A stretch of DNA of 64,000 bases. Source: Garcia nutans. Its lineage: Eukaryota; Streptophyta; Magnoliopsida; Malpighiales; Euphorbiaceae. The translations under genes were made by a program, and so were the position numbers. Each line of letters starts with the position of its first letter. The stretch's first letter is position 1. The stretch lies in NCBI GenBank assembly GCA_947685225.1, contig CANTUV010000024.1, positions 26,740,001-26,804,000 on the forward strand, read 5' to 3'. Positions 1 to 11,485 of the stretch are shown in pieces. Below the pieces are notes generated by a model. That model saw only the letters and a list, made by a program, of their open reading frames with translations. It was not told the origin of the DNA and searched no databases.

Positions 1-25
1 TTGCATACATCAATCTGGTGATTAC

Positions 26-1640
26 ATGAGCATTTTTAATATTAACTCTGTTGACACTCAATCATTAAATTTGGGAACACCTGAAAACCCTAAAAATATT
101 AGTATAGCATCCAACATTAGTCTTGAAGATAGAGAGATATTTGAAATAATATTTAAAAAATATAAAGAAGTTTTTGCTTGGTCTTATGAAGATATGCCAG
201 TAATTGATCGAAATGTAGCTGAGCATAGTATCCCAACCTACACTCACAAGAAGATTGTCAATCAAAAGTTAAAACGCCTAAGACCAAAATAGGTAGAGAT
301 GATCAAGGAAGAGGTTACCAAGCAGTTACAAGTGAAGTTCTTAGAAGTAATTGAATATCCTGATTGGTTGGCCAATATTGTTTCGGTACCAAATAAAGAT
401 GGAAGGATTAGGATTTGCATGGACTACATGCATTTGAATAAGGTTTCCCCTAAAGATGACTTTCCTTTACCTTATATAAATGTCTTAATTGATAGCGCAG
501 CCTCTAGCATGCTACACTCATTTGGATTTTTCAAATACAAACAACTATTAATGGCCAAAGAAGATAAGGCCAAAACTACTTTTATAACTACATGGGGTAT
601 CTTTTTGCTATAGGGTGGTGCCGTTTGGATTAAAGAATGTTGGAGCAACCTACCAGTGGATGTCTACTACCTAATTTCATGATATGATACACAAGGAGGT
701 TAAGGTGTATGTTGATGACATGATGGTAAAGTCGGAAACAAGAGAACAACATTTCTAGAACCTGGAAAGTTTCATTGAAAGGGGCATTAAGTACAATCTT
801 AGTTTAAACCTAAAGAAGTGAGGGTTTAGGGTTCCCTCAGGTAAGATGCTAGGATAAATAGTTAGCCCGAACAACATTGAGATTGACCCTAACAAGGTTA
901 AGGCAATCAGGGGAATGCCAGCCCTTAAGATGGAGAATGAAGTTAAGGGATTTATTGGAAGGATGCAATACATAAGTAGATTCATTGAAAAATCACAATA
1001 ATATGTGAATCCATCTTTAGACTGCTTAAGAAAAACCAATCAGTTGAATGGAATGATGAGTGTAAGAAGGCTTTCGAGTGCATAAAAGAATACTTGTTGA
1101 ATCTACCTATCTTGAAACCACTGAAACTTGGTAGACCATTGATATTGTACTTAGGAGTTAAAGAAGCATCAATAGGGGCAATGTTGGCCCAGGCGGATGA
1201 ATTAGGAGTCGAGCATGCAATCTACTGCTTAAGTAGGAAGCTTTCGCCTCATGAAATTAAATAGAGTATCATTGAAAAGACTTGTATTGCCATGGCTTGG
1301 TCATCAAAGAAATTACGGCATTACTTTCAGTCTTATAGTGTGCAAGCAATCTCCAGGTTGGATCCAATAAAGTTCCTGAGAGAGACCCCTTCATTAATTA
1401 GGAAGTATGGCTGGTGGTTAATAATCCTAGAAGAATTTAAACTTGAATATATATCCAGGAAAATTATTAAAGGAAGAGCAATAGAAAAATTCTTGGCCCA
1501 ACAACCATTATTCAAAAGTGAGGAAGTAACTTTTGAATTCCCAGATGAACACTTAAGGAAATAGAAGTACAAGAATGGGAGATGTACTTTGATGGAGTTA
1601 TGAATAGGAAAGGAGTTGGATTGGGAGTTGTCGTTGCAAG
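26..1640 (+). pseudogene. Decayed Ty3/gypsy pol (RT, RNase H, second RNase H-like domain), Tat/Ogre type
   Basis: These are broken reading frames of a gypsy polyprotein. Positions 26-292 and 299-613 encode the start of reverse transcriptase: a region ending EHSIPTY, then the palm segment with the RICMDY, LNK and DDFPLP signatures. The catalytic motif reads YVDD at about 708-719, beyond several stops and frameshifts. Positions 1292-1564 carry the end of the pol RNase H (AWSSKKLRHYFQSY, then KIIKGRAIEKFLAQQP). Directly afterwards, at about 1580-1625, comes a second RNase H-type start (MYFDGV, then GVGLGVV). A second RNase H of this kind is a hallmark of the Tat/Ogre lineage. The frame is lost near 1640, where SIRE-like LTR sequence seems to begin. 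The left end lies outside the window. It is non-functional, with at least ten stops. Confidence 0.85.
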
Positions 1641-1644
1641 ATGC

Positions 1645-2521
1645 CATCCAAGAGGGTGGTGAATTGGTTGACTTGAAGAAGTGATGGTAAATTAAAAATT
1701 TAAAATCAAACAAAGGAAAAAATGAGTGGAGTATAGAAGAATGAACACAAGGAGTTTATAGTGGTTTGAATTACCTCAATCCTTTGTCCACTTCCTTAAC
1801 AACTTATTAAGGTTCCACTAATCTTGAGCTTTTACATGCTCAACTTTAACTTGGTGTTTTCACAAGCTCACACCAAACTTTTACAAGGTTCGAGAATCTC
1901 CTCACAACCTAAACAAGAGTTTTCATAGGCTCACTCTATAACCTAAGTGTTTCAAAGCTCACACTCAAACTTACAATAGTATTTAATGCTTAGACCCAAC
2001 ACTCAATGAACACAAATAGAAGTTTTTGATGAAAGGAAATGAAAGATGTTAATCTTGGCAATTACAATTGAAATCTTACAGAAAAATGATGTTCCTTATG
2101 GTATTTATAACCTTCAATTCTTCAACTAGCCATTTGGAGTAGGAGCTAACATCTTTGATTTTTGTCTCCCACTTTATTCACATTTTAGAGCAAGTTCATG
2201 GCTAGACATCCTTTGGTCTAGTGGGCTCAGGCTCGGTATGGTCGAACTCAGCTCGATCCTATTGTGCTCTCCGATTTTTCTAACAAAAGTTCTTCAACAG
2301 CTAGTACATGTGGCATCCAATAATTGAGTGGATAAGTAACAACTATATTTTTCAATCCCCATACCATTGGTATGGTTAGGACAAGTTCAGTCCGATCGGT
2401 CTCCTTCTAGTATTATGAGATTGTGGAAGTATTGGTGAACGTGAACTCTACTGGAACTTGTTGGATTTTTAGCTCTGGCTCAGTTTGGTCGGACTGTATC
2501 AGTTTTGGTCATACCGGGTGT
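1645..2521 (-). mobile_element. SIRE-like copia 3' LTR, distal part
   Basis: No coding capacity. Read on the minus strand, the left edge (about 1645-1670) has the CAATTC-ACCACCCTCTT type of end that plant SIRE/Maximus copia LTRs show just before their primer site. The interior is low-complexity, with repeated CTCAC and AAGCTCACAC words. The rest of this LTR appears to continue beyond element A at 30020, because A is flanked by an exact GGTAT duplication. Family assignment is by recalled consensus features, not alignment, and the left edge is approximate. Confidence 0.45.
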
Positions 2522-2526
2522 GGTAT
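2522..2526. other. Target-site duplication of element A (left, GGTAT)
   Basis: GGTAT here is repeated at 30015-30019, just outside the two terminal TG/CA ends of element A. A 5-bp duplication is normal for LTR retrotransposon integration, so it fixes both ends of a 27.5-kb composite. Confidence 0.9.
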
Positions 2527-4648
2527 TGTGAGTGGGGATTTTTTCCCCACTCCCGGTGGAATGGTTCTTGTGACTTCAGCACTGTTAGGCTCAGGGCCTT
2601 AAAGAACACAGACCTAGGTCCAGAGAAAATGGAGTCGCCACCCGGACGGGCTGGGAAAAACGAAAGGGGTGGATGACTAGATTCCTAAGGAATCCCCAAG
2701 CCCCTAATGGGTTTGAAAAGTTGGGTACATGTGGGGAAGGGGAGAAATGGCCCAGCACCCCCACAATGCCCGGTTCATTTGAACCAGCCTCCTTTACAGG
2801 TCTTAATATTATAAAATTCTTAAATATAACAACATTATCCATATTACACATAATAATTAAAAGAAAGCATCAGTATATTAAAATCAAAGTAAGGTCCAAG
2901 CAAAATAAACAAATGGACACCCATCCAAGGATGAAAACATGTCCTTACATCACATGCCTAAATAGGACACCCATCGAAAGGTAGAAACATGCCCTTTACA
3001 TAGGTTCTAAAATAGAAAAGCAATTCAAATTACATGATATTTAACTAATGAGGTACCCACCAAGTGGAAACATACCTCTTACAACATTTGGAAATCTAAA
3101 TAAATTGATAAAATAAATAACCATTCACCATAAATAAATCATTCATCAAAGCTATTAATCAAAATATAAAATAAACATCCATCCATGATAAATTAAATAA
3201 ATCAAGCATTGAAATTAAATAAATTAAAGCATAAGAAATAAATCAAAGCATAATCAAATATAGAATTAAATAAAGCAAATAAATGTCCAATTATAGCTAC
3301 TGTGACTTTTTATGGAATTAAAATAGATTGAGGATTTTATGTATTAAAAGGTTGGTAAAAATCTTTGATTAAACAAATTAAGGTTTGAATGGTGAAATCA
3401 TGAAACTAGGGTTTTGGACACTTTAAAATGCTTTTGATTCATGGTTTTAAATGGTGATTTCAAGCTTACTATGTAAATTTAGAATATTTGTGGTTTTATG
3501 GTTTTTAATGTTTTAAAGGATTAAGGTTTAGAAAAAAAGTTAGGATTTAAGGTTTTAAAGGAGTTAGAGTTTAATATTTTAGGTTTAGAAGTTGAATTAG
3601 GGTTTTAGGATTTAAAATTAGGGTCTCGGGTGATGAATTTGAATTAGGGTTTAGAAAGATAATTTTGATGATTTCATAAGGTTTTATGAATTTAAACAAA
3701 CGGATTAAAGTTTTTATAAATAGAAAAGATGTTTTTTATGGCTTTTTGGAAGAAACAGAACCAAGTTTAAAATTTTGAAAGAAACATAATCAAATTTTGG
3801 ATTTGTTGAAAAATATGTTTAATTAGGGTTTTAAGATTTTAAAGAAGAAAAAATAACAATTTTAAGTCTTTTGGAAAATAAACCAATGAAATAAGGTTTT
3901 TTGACTTTAGAAAAACTAAATCAAAGTTCTAAGATTTTAACTTTTGAAAAACACAAAATCCTAGTTTTAGATACTGAGAAAAAATGTAAAGAAATTAGAA
4001 TTTCATACCTTATTTTGTAAGTTGCACCAAAATTGCTTCTTGGATGAACAAGTTCAAAAGACCATCCTTTTTGCCTTTTGAATCCATTAAATCATGTTTT
4101 TGCTACTTTAAAAATCAATTGAATTCAAGCTTTTCCTTCACGGATTTGGATTTTCTTTTTCACTGTCCCTTTCGGCCTCCCTTAATTTCATTGCCTTTGG
4201 TCCTTATTTATAGTGGTTTGATATGGTTTATTCTTAATTAGTCACGGCAAGTAATATTAATAAGAAAAGGAAACCAAAACCTAATTGAATTAGATTTCAA
4301 AAAATTTGCATCGGAAAAAATTGCGCTGCCGAAAAAAATTGCCGCAGGAAAAAATGCGCTGGCAAAAAAAATCTGCCTCAGATTTTGCGGCAGTGGGCAG
4401 GCTGCGGGCGAAATGTCCACGGGGCCACACGACGATTATTTCGTCATCGATATTTTCGACGCTGATTTTCATTTTTATTTATATTTTTTGACTTTTATTT
4501 ATTTATTTTTATTTTTTATTAATAAAAATTAGATACTAAAGGAAAAATTATTTAACAAAAATTATTTTGGACCAATTAGACAACAAAAATCATTTTGGAC
4601 TAAATAAAACATATTGGACCGGACTAGGTCAAAAATTAAGGGTCGACA
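2527..4648 (-). repeat. Element A 3' LTR
   Basis: The 2122-bp LTR begins TGTCGACCC on the minus strand (4648) and ends CTCACA (2527). It is homologous along its length to the A 5' LTR (23826-30014 without the CACTA) and, in inverted orientation, to both B LTRs. It has a TATA box at 4205-4212 and a long AT-rich stretch with many AGGGTTTTA-like words at 3300-4000. The palindrome cluster found in the sister LTRs is contracted here to about 4385-4430. Short open frames inside it (for example 2485-2984) are not genes. Confidence 0.9.
4205..4212 (-). promoter_or_regulatory. TATA box of A 3' LTR
   Basis: TATAAATA on the minus strand, in a context conserved with B (9757-9764 and 18175-18182). It lies about 440 bp from the LTR start, which places the U3/R boundary shortly afterwards. 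The A 5' LTR counterpart near 29478 has changed to AATAAATA. Confidence 0.6.
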
Positions 4649-4659
4649 GTTTGCCCCCT
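4649..4659 (-). other. Polypurine tract of element A
   Basis: AGGGGGCAAAC on the minus strand abuts the TG of the 3' LTR. The same tract precedes B's 3' LTR at 17636-17650. It would be the plus-strand primer in reverse transcription and sets A's orientation. Confidence 0.85.
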
Positions 4660-4719
4660 ACTTGAATGAACTGAAACTTTAGTGAAAGAGAGTGAAAAGC
4701 AATAAGACTTAATTTTTGA

Positions 4720-5335
4720 GATGGTCGAGGTTTTGGGTTCTGGACCCGGTTTGAGTTCTGGACTCAAGGACAAATTCTAGGTTCTAGACCTAAGGAAAGT
4801 TTGGGTTCTGGACTCGGTTTGGGTTCTGGACTCGGTTCGAGTTCTGGACTCAAGGATAATTCTAGGTTCTCGACCTAAGGAAAATTTGGGTTCTGGGCCA
4901 AGTTCGAGTTCTGGACTTAAGAATAATTCTAGGTTCTGGACCTAAGGAAATTTTGGGTTCTGGACCCGGATCGAGTTTTGGACTCAAGGATAATTCTAGG
5001 TTCTAGACCTAAAGAAAAATTTGGGTTCTGAACCCGGTTCGAGTTCTAGACTCAAGGATGATTCTAGGTTCTGGACCTAAAAAAAATTTGGGTTCTGGAC
5101 CCGGTTTGAGTTCTGGACTCAAGAATAATTCTAGGTTTTGGACTTAAGGAAAATTTGGGTTCTGGACCCGGTTCGAGTTATGGACTCAAGAATAATTCTA
5201 GGTTCTGGACCTAAGAAAAATTTGGGTTCTTGACCCGAGCTAAGTTCTGGACTCATAAATAATTTGGGTTCTGGACCCGGTTCGAGTTCTGGACTCAAGG
5301 ATATTTCTATGTTCTGGACCTAAGGAAAATTGGAC
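4720..5335. repeat. Tandem array, about 66-bp unit, in A 3' untranslated region
   Basis: About nine imperfect copies of a unit built from GGGTTCTGGACCCGG, GAGTTCTGGACTCAAG and TTCTAGGTTCTGGACCTAAG words. It has no plausible coding role. B keeps only a remnant (about 17555-17575) at the homologous place, so the array expanded in A or collapsed in B. Confidence 0.85.
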
Positions 5336-5878
5336 CCTAAACTAGACTCGTATACTCGATCCTATCTAGATTTGAATACTCGATCCTAAACTGGATTCGG
5401 ATTGGGATACTCTATCCTAAATTGGGTTTGGATACTCGATCTTAACTGGAATTGGACACTCGATCCTAAATAGGGTTTGGATACTTGATCCTAAACTTGC
5501 TTCGGATACTCGATCCTAAACTGGATTGGGATACTCGATCCTAAATTGGGTTCGAATACTCGATCCTAAACTTGATTTGGATACTCAATCCTAAATTGGC
5601 TTTGGATACTCGATCCTAAATTGGATTGGGATACTCGATCCAAAATTGGGTTCGACTACTCGATCCTAAATTGGCTTTAGATACTCGATCCTAAACTGGA
5701 TTGGGATACTCGATCCTAAATTGGGTTCGGATACTCGATCCTAAACTTGATTTTGGATTTGGATACTCGATCCTAAACTGGATTGGGATACTCAATTCTA
5801 AATTAGGTTCAGATACTCGATCCTAAACTTGATTTTGGATACTCGATCCTAAACTGGATTGGGATTACTCGACCATAA
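5336..5878. repeat. Tandem array, 23-26-bp unit (TACTCGATCCTAAA)
   Basis: About 20 degenerate copies of a GGATACTCGATCCTAAACTG-like unit. The same unit, reverse-complemented, is expanded in B at about 16795-17555. The short open frames crossing it are by-products of its periodicity. Confidence 0.85.
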
Positions 5879-6040
5879 ATTGATTTTATTTGGGTACTTC
5901 GACCCAAGCTTGAATTGATTTGTGTACTTGGACCTGAGAATGGGTGCTTGGACCCGAGATTGGGTACTTGGACACGAGCTTGAATTGATTTGGGTACATG
6001 GACCCGAGAATGGGTGCTTGGACCCGAGATTGAGTTTGAC
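5879..6040. repeat. Tandem array of GGGTACTTGGACCCGAG units
   Basis: About six copies of a 17-18-bp core, some separated by CTTGAATTGATTT. The counterpart in B is at about 16640-16790. It lies between the 24-bp and 40-bp arrays. Confidence 0.8.
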
Positions 6041-6094
6041 TGACCTTTTATCATTTGAGAAATCTGACTGCTCCGGTTATTCTATGCATTGTGA

Positions 6095-6475
6095 TTCTTC
6101 ATCCTCAGAATGGATCTTCATCCTTGGAAATCAGGGTCTTCACCCTTGTAAATGGATCTTCATCCTTGGAGATCGGGTCTTCACCCTTGAAAATGGATCT
6201 TAATCCTTAGAGATTGGGTCTTCACCCTTGCAAATGGATCTTCATCCATTGAGATCGGGTCTTTACCCTTGTAAATGGATCTTCATCCTTGGAGATTGGG
6301 TCTTCACCCTTGTAAATGGATCTTCATCGATTGAGATCGGGTCTTCACCCTTGCGAATGGATCTTCATCCTTTGAGATCGGGTCTTCACCCTTGCAAATG
6401 GATCTTCATCCTTGGAGATCGCGTCTTCACCCTTTGTAAATGGATCTTCATCCTTTGAGATTAAGTCTTATATTG
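6095..6475. repeat. Tandem array, about 40-bp unit (GGATCTTCATCCTTGGAGAT)
   Basis: About nine copies of a 39-41-bp unit alternating GGATCTTCATCC and GGGTCTTCACCCTTG. B has little more than one copy (about 16525-16590). The repeat-like peptides this produces on the plus strand are not considered genes. Confidence 0.85.
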
Positions 6476-8934
6476 GCTTCAGCTCTTCTAGCTAGACTTA
6501 TCTTTTGTCATTTGCGTCATCATTCTTTTGATAGTTCTAATGTTCCATTCTTTTTGTTCTTCCTTTGCAAAAATTCAGCTATTTTTAATTAGACCTTATA
6601 TCCTTTCTTGCCCCCTGTGTGGCAAAATATTTGTAAGTGAGTTTGAAAATATTAGATATATAAACTTAAAAAATTTAAAAGGAGAAACTTTGCCCCCTGT
6701 GTAGGCCCAAACCCATGATTTTTCTATCCAGGCTTTGATTGATGTTTTTGCCGTCTAGTTCTTCGCACAAGCACGCATTTCTTCTTTTGCAAAACGACTG
6801 GAGCTTCCACAAGCAAATAGGCTTTCCATGCCCCCCTTGATTCAATATCTTCTTTTAATTCTTTACTTTTAATTCTTTACTTCGCAGGGTGTTTGTTGTT
6901 CATTTTGACAAGGAATAGACAACACAAGACAAGAAAGTGCGATATGCTCATGTATGCATGATATGCATGAATAATACTTACAGTCATTCCATCGACTCAC
7001 AGACCGAGGTGATTAGCAGAAGTGTTCTTATTGGTTCCTTTTTGACACTCGTTCAAGTCTTGCATTGGAATGATTGAAAGCTTTGCATTTGTGGCTTTTA
7101 TCCTCAAGATGATGAAAACACGAGTGGTGGAGACCCTAAATAGCAGAGTCAGGGATACATCCTTTTCAAACTATTTTTCAGCATGTCAGCTGATAACTTC
7201 TTCATGACCTTGCCAATAATCATTTCAAAAGACTTCCCTTAGCTCGAAGGCTTTGTATGACTAAACACTTTTTTTTTTGAATTTTGATTTTGAAAACAAA
7301 TGTTGGCTTTGCCAAATTAATGTTAATGTACCTCAGGACTTGATTTTTCCAAATTAACATATCTATAACATGTCAACCCTAGTTACCGTACTAAACTCGG
7401 GAATCAATTATATTTAAGCAAGAATTGTTGCACTTCAGATAGGCACATACACATTACTTGGCCAAAGGTCTCATTTGAGTTTAAATATTGTCTATCTCAT
7501 ATGCATGCTTATCCAAACTATCTTCACTAATAGACTCTACCTACCAAGAGAAATCAACAGGTCTTTGATAGGCTTGAAATGGGTTCTATAAGGGACACAA
7601 GTTTAAGTGAAGGCCATTTTGAGATAGGAGCTGATGTGACATAATGGATAAACCTTCACACTATAAATTTCTTGTTTGAATTGGAGGCAATCTTGCTAGA
7701 CTCCAAATTCCTTCTATATTCTTGGAATTAATCTGGATCTTGATTAGGACAGCTTTTTCCCTTGCAAAAAGTTTGGTTCCCAACTTCGTTTCTTTTCTTC
7801 TTCTCCCTTTTCTTTCTTTTTATATTTCTTACTCTTCCCTTTTCTTTCTCTTTACTTTCCTTACTCTTCCCTTTCTTTGAGCATTTTGTCCTTCTTTCTT
7901 ATAGGACTATCAAGTATAGAAATTTCAAGAACTGAATGGTCTTTCTCCTTTTCATCTGATTTTGTGTTATCTTTGGTCGGGTTGGACCAATTCAAGTCAA
8001 ACTGTCCAAATGGAAGCCTTTTGTTGTCTTAGGTAAAAGAGAACTCAGTTGGCTTTCTGAACCGCCTTTTTAGGTTTTACCTTTTTTCTTTTCTTTCTCT
8101 TTTCCTTCTTTTCTTCTTTTTTTCCTTTTGGTTTTAGCTCTAAAAGAGTTGTCTTGTTTGTACCAACTTAGGCTTCCAATAATGGATGAGTGGAGTAACA
8201 TAAATCTTCTTTAGCAGGGATAAATCATTTGTTACTCTGATGTTGTCTTGATATATTGGAGATATTAAAGGGACTTCAACTACCCTTATGGTCTTAAAAA
8301 CATCAACTATCTTCATGGTCTTGAGAACTTCAACTATCTTCATGATCTTGACCAATCATTGCTTTCTTTGATCTTCTTGCCACTTTATCTTAATGATCAT
8401 AAGACTTTTCAAAAGTATTACAATAGCTCAGGGTAGGTTATTGGGGTTTGTAAGCCAATGAAAAGAAAGCTAAAATTTTATGAAGGCTCAAAGGGACAAC
8501 TAGGGATTGATATTTAATAAGGTGAATACTAGTTGTTGGTTAACCAAACAATGCCTAGATCATTTCTCTCTTAAATAAGTAGAGTTCAATTTCACCTCGA
8601 AAGCTTGTCAAAGCATGTTCTAAGACTAACTAGGACCTAGACAAAGGTAATTATGCAGGAGCCCTCTCTAAGTAAGCATACACAACTCAATGCTATAGAA
8701 CAATTCCCTCACCTAGTAAAGTTATTCGAGTCATGATGCATATATTAATTCATGAATTATCAAGCTAGATTCCTCATTGGTTGAGCATCAAAATGAACAA
8801 AGACGAACAAATTTTTTGATAAAAGTATTTTCTTCAAACAAATTTAAATTTGAAAAACACGATAGTTCCAATTAAATAAAGTAAAATTGAAAAGCAACAT
8901 CCAAGCTAAGGAAAGTTCATTGAGTTGAAGCTTC
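6476..8934 (-). mobile_element. Non-coding interior of element A
   Basis: This is collinear with B 14038-16510 in inverse orientation. I see no retroviral domain. It contains a pyrimidine-rich stretch (7790-8130), which is a purine tract on A's coding strand, and one small frame with repeats (8140-8355). The size and position match where pol would be in an autonomous Tat element, but no residual pol motif is recognisable. Confidence 0.7.
8140..8355 (-). CDS. Small ORF with 10-residue repeats (unknown)
   Basis: A 71-codon frame. Its N-terminal third repeats a decapeptide of the type KIVEVLKTMK two to three times, followed by a non-repetitive tail containing NDLSLLKKIY. Element B has the equivalent frame at 14624-14836 with the same tail and four repeats. 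I do not recognise it. The 30-bp period keeps any frame open, so it may be a repeat by-product, but the non-repeated tail is also open in both copies. Confidence 0.25.
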   Translation of the reverse strand: MVKIMKIVEVLKTMKIVDVFKTIRVVEVPLISPIYQDNIRVTNDLSLLKKIYVTPLIHYWKPKLVQTRQLF

Positions 8935-9181
8935 TTTTCCCTTCAAATCTTCAACATCCCCATCTTGAAAGGATGATAAAACAAAATCTTCTTCTAGTCA
9001 TTTTCCCACCATGAAGGTTGCCGGTGGAGGTACTCTTCCAAACTTAGGCAAAGGGTTGTTCTTGGTATTGGGCTTATCCGGCTCGGGTAGCTTACCACTG
9101 TCGATTAAATCTTGGATCTCATGCCTTAGAGGGCACATTTATCTATTTCATGCCCTTACATTTGGTGAAATTGACAGAAGG
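8935..9181 (-). pseudogene. gag: Element A gag, C-terminal remnant
   Basis: On the minus strand, starting where element B splits the gene, the frame carries the CQFHQM zinc-knuckle start and the KPN-PLP-rich tail seen in B's gag at 13785-14037, but with several stop codons. The upstream part of the same gag continues at 22654-23062 on the other side of B. Confidence 0.8.
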
Positions 9182-9186
9182 CCTCG
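9182..9186. other. Target-site duplication of element B (left, CCTCG)
   Basis: CCTCG is repeated at 22649-22653. Removing B and one copy restores a continuous gag sequence identical in layout to B's own gag around 13780, which proves that B inserted inside A. Confidence 0.93.
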
Positions 9187-9404
9187 TGTAGACCCTTAAT
9201 TTTTTACCCAATCCAGTCCAATATGTTTTATTTAGTCCAAAATGATTTTTGTTGTCTAATTGGTCCAAAATAATTTTTATTAAATAATTTTTGCTTTAGT
9301 ATCTAATTTTTATTAATAAAAAATAAAATAAACAAATCAAAATCAAAAATTAAAAATAAAAATAAAAATCGGAGTCGGAAAAATCGACAGCGAAAAAACA
9401 GTTG

Positions 9405-9575
9405 CACGGGCCCGTGGGCTATTTCGCCTGCAAAAAATTTCTGTGGGCAAAATCACTGTGCTATTTCGCTGGCAGGATTTTCCTGCAAGTGAAATAGAAT
9501 TTCTATTTTGCCCGCAGGAAAATCTTACAGGTGAAATAGCTCTCCCATAGGAATTTCTTACAGGCAAAATCACTG
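9405..9575. repeat. Palindrome cluster in B 5' LTR U3
   Basis: It begins with the perfect 12-bp palindrome CACGGGCCCGTG (9405-9416). Several imperfect inverted repeats of the type TATTTCGCY-GCAGGAWTTTCCTGC-RGYGAAATA follow. The B 3' LTR has a much better preserved version at 17878-17908. The units differ between LTRs in number and sequence, yet most keep self-complementarity. Confidence 0.75.
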
Positions 9576-9668
9576 TCCAAGCCCGCCCACTGCCGCAGTT
9601 TTCTGCGGCAGTTTTTTTCTACCAGGGCATTTTTTCCTACGGCAATTTTTTTCGGCAGCGCAAATTTT

Positions 9669-9691
9669 TTGAAACCTAATTCAATTAGGTT
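9669..9691. repeat. Palindrome GAAACCTAATT-C-AATTAGGTTTC
   Basis: Two 11-bp perfect arms around one base, about 65 bp before the TATA box. It is also present in the B 3' LTR (about 18088-18110) and in part in the A LTRs. Confidence 0.8.
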
Positions 9692-9756
9692 TCAATTTCT
9701 TTTTTTTATTAATATTACTTACCTTAACTAATTAGGAATAAACAACCTCAAACCAT

Positions 9757-9764
9757 TATAAATA
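9757..9764 (+). promoter_or_regulatory. TATA box of B 5' LTR
   Basis: TATAAATA in the context CCATTATAAATAAGGACC. It is conserved in the 3' LTR and in inverted orientation in A. Transcription would start about 30 bp downstream, leaving U3 at about 600 bp. Confidence 0.65.
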
Positions 9765-11467
9765 AGGACCAAAGGCAATTAATTTTAGGGGAGGAAAAAT
9801 TTCACAGTGAGCTTAGAAATTGGAAAACCAAATAAGTGAAGGAAAAGTAATAAATTGAATTGAATTGATTTTTAAAGGAGCAGCATCACGATTTAAGCAA
9901 TTCAAAGGCAAAAAAGGCTTGTCTTTGGAGCCAGTTCATCCAAGAAGAATTATTTTTGGAGGAATCATCAAAAGAAGGTATGTGTTAATTGATTTTCTTT
10001 AATTGTTTTTACCCAGTAGCTAAAAACTAGGATTTTTTTGTTTTTCAAAAGTTAAAATCTTAGAACTTTAATTTAGTTTTTCTAAAGCCAAAAAACCTTA
10101 TTTTGTTAGTTTATCTTCCAAAAGGCTTAAAATTGTTATTTTTACTTCTTAAAATTCTTAAAACTCTAATTGAACATATTTTTAAACAAAACTAAGGTTT
10201 AAATTTTGTTTCTTTTAAAATTTTAAACTAGGTTCTATTTCATTCAAAAAGCCTTTAAAAACATCTTTTCTACTTATAGAAACTTTAATTTTTTTGTTTA
10301 AATTCATAAAACTTCATGAAATTATCAAATTGATTTCCAAATTCCTAAAAATTAATTCACCACCCGTGACCATAAATTCCAAAAATACTAAACCCAAATT
10401 CAACTTCCAAAATTAAAAATAATGAACCTAAATCCTTTTAAAACTTTAAACCCTAATTTTTATGAACCCTAATCCTTTTAAAACATTAAAAACCATAAAA
10501 CCATAAATAGATTAAATTTACACAGTAGCTTAGAAACCCAATAACCAAAAATCACAAACCAAAGTATTTTAAAGTGTCTAAAACCCTAGTTTCATGATTT
10601 CACCATTCAAACCTTAATTTGTTTAATCAAAGAGTCTTACCAACCTTTTAAAACATAAAACCCTAATCTATTTTAATTCCACAAAAAGTCACAGTAGCTA
10701 TAATTGAACTTTTATTTGCTTTATTCATTTCCATACTTGATTCTACTTTGATTTATCTCTTATGCTTTAATTTAATTTCAATACTTGATTTATTTAATTT
10801 ATCATGGATGGATATTTATTTTTATATTTTGATTAATAGCTTTGATGAATGATTTATTTATGATGAATGATTATTTACTTTTATCAATTAATTTAGATTT
10901 CCAAAAGTTGTAAGAGGTATGTTTCCACTTGGTGGGTACCTCATTAGTTAAACATCATGTAATTTAATTTGCTTTTCTATTTTAGAACCTATGTAAAGGG
11001 CATGTTTCTACCTTTTGGTGGGTGTCCTATTTAGGCATGTGATGTAAGGACATGTTTCCATCCTTGGATGGGTGTCATTTATTTGCTTTGTTTGGACATT
11101 GCTTTGATTCTAATATATTGATGCTTTCTTTTAATTATTATGTGTAATATGGATAATATTGTTATATTTAAGAATTTTATAATATTAAGACCTGTAAAGG
11201 AGGCCGGTTCCAATGAACCGAGTGTTGTGGGGGTGCTGGGCAATTTCTCACCTTCCCCACACGTACCCAACTTTTCGAACCCATTAGGGGGTTAGGGATT
11301 CCTTAGGAATCGAGTCATCCACCCCTTTCTTTTTCCCAGCCCGTCTGGGTGGTGACTCCATTTTTCTCCTGATTTAGGTCTGTATTCTCTAAGGCCCCGA
11401 GCCTAAATAGTGCCGAAGTCGCAAGAACCATTCCACCGGGAGTGGGGGCGAAAATCCCCGCTCACAG

Positions 11468-11485
11468 TGGTGACTCCACTGGGGA
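11468..11485 (+). other. Primer-binding site of B (tRNA-Arg type)
   Basis: TGGTGACTCCACTGGGGA lies one base after the LTR. It is complementary, with two changes, to the 3' end of a plant tRNA-Arg whose last bases are CCCCAGCGGAGTCGCCA. Tat/Ogre elements are known to use tRNA-Arg, which supports the lineage call. Confidence 0.8.

Larger units (their letters stand above)
9187..11466 (+). repeat. Element B 5' LTR
   Basis: 2280 bp, TGTAGACCC to CTCACA. U3 carries a palindrome cluster (about 9405-9570), a further palindrome at 9669-9691 and a TATA box at 9757-9764. Downstream is a 900-bp AT-rich segment, then a conserved GC-richer end (11170-11466) that is almost identical in all four LTRs of this family. 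Confidence 0.92.

Noticed and set aside
3300..4000. Interstitial telomere-like repeats (AGGGTTTTA / AAACCCTAA words)
   Set aside because: Scattered, degenerate words in an AT-rich LTR segment without tandem TTTAGGG order. Also present in all sister LTRs.
5809..6458. Open frames with repeating peptides across the tandem arrays
   Set aside because: They exist only because the repeat periods avoid stops. No start context, no family likeness, and the arrays are unequal between A and B.
6095..6475. CRISPR-like regular repeat array
   Set aside because: Units abut without unique spacers, the DNA is plant nuclear, and the array lies in a retrotransposon 3' region.
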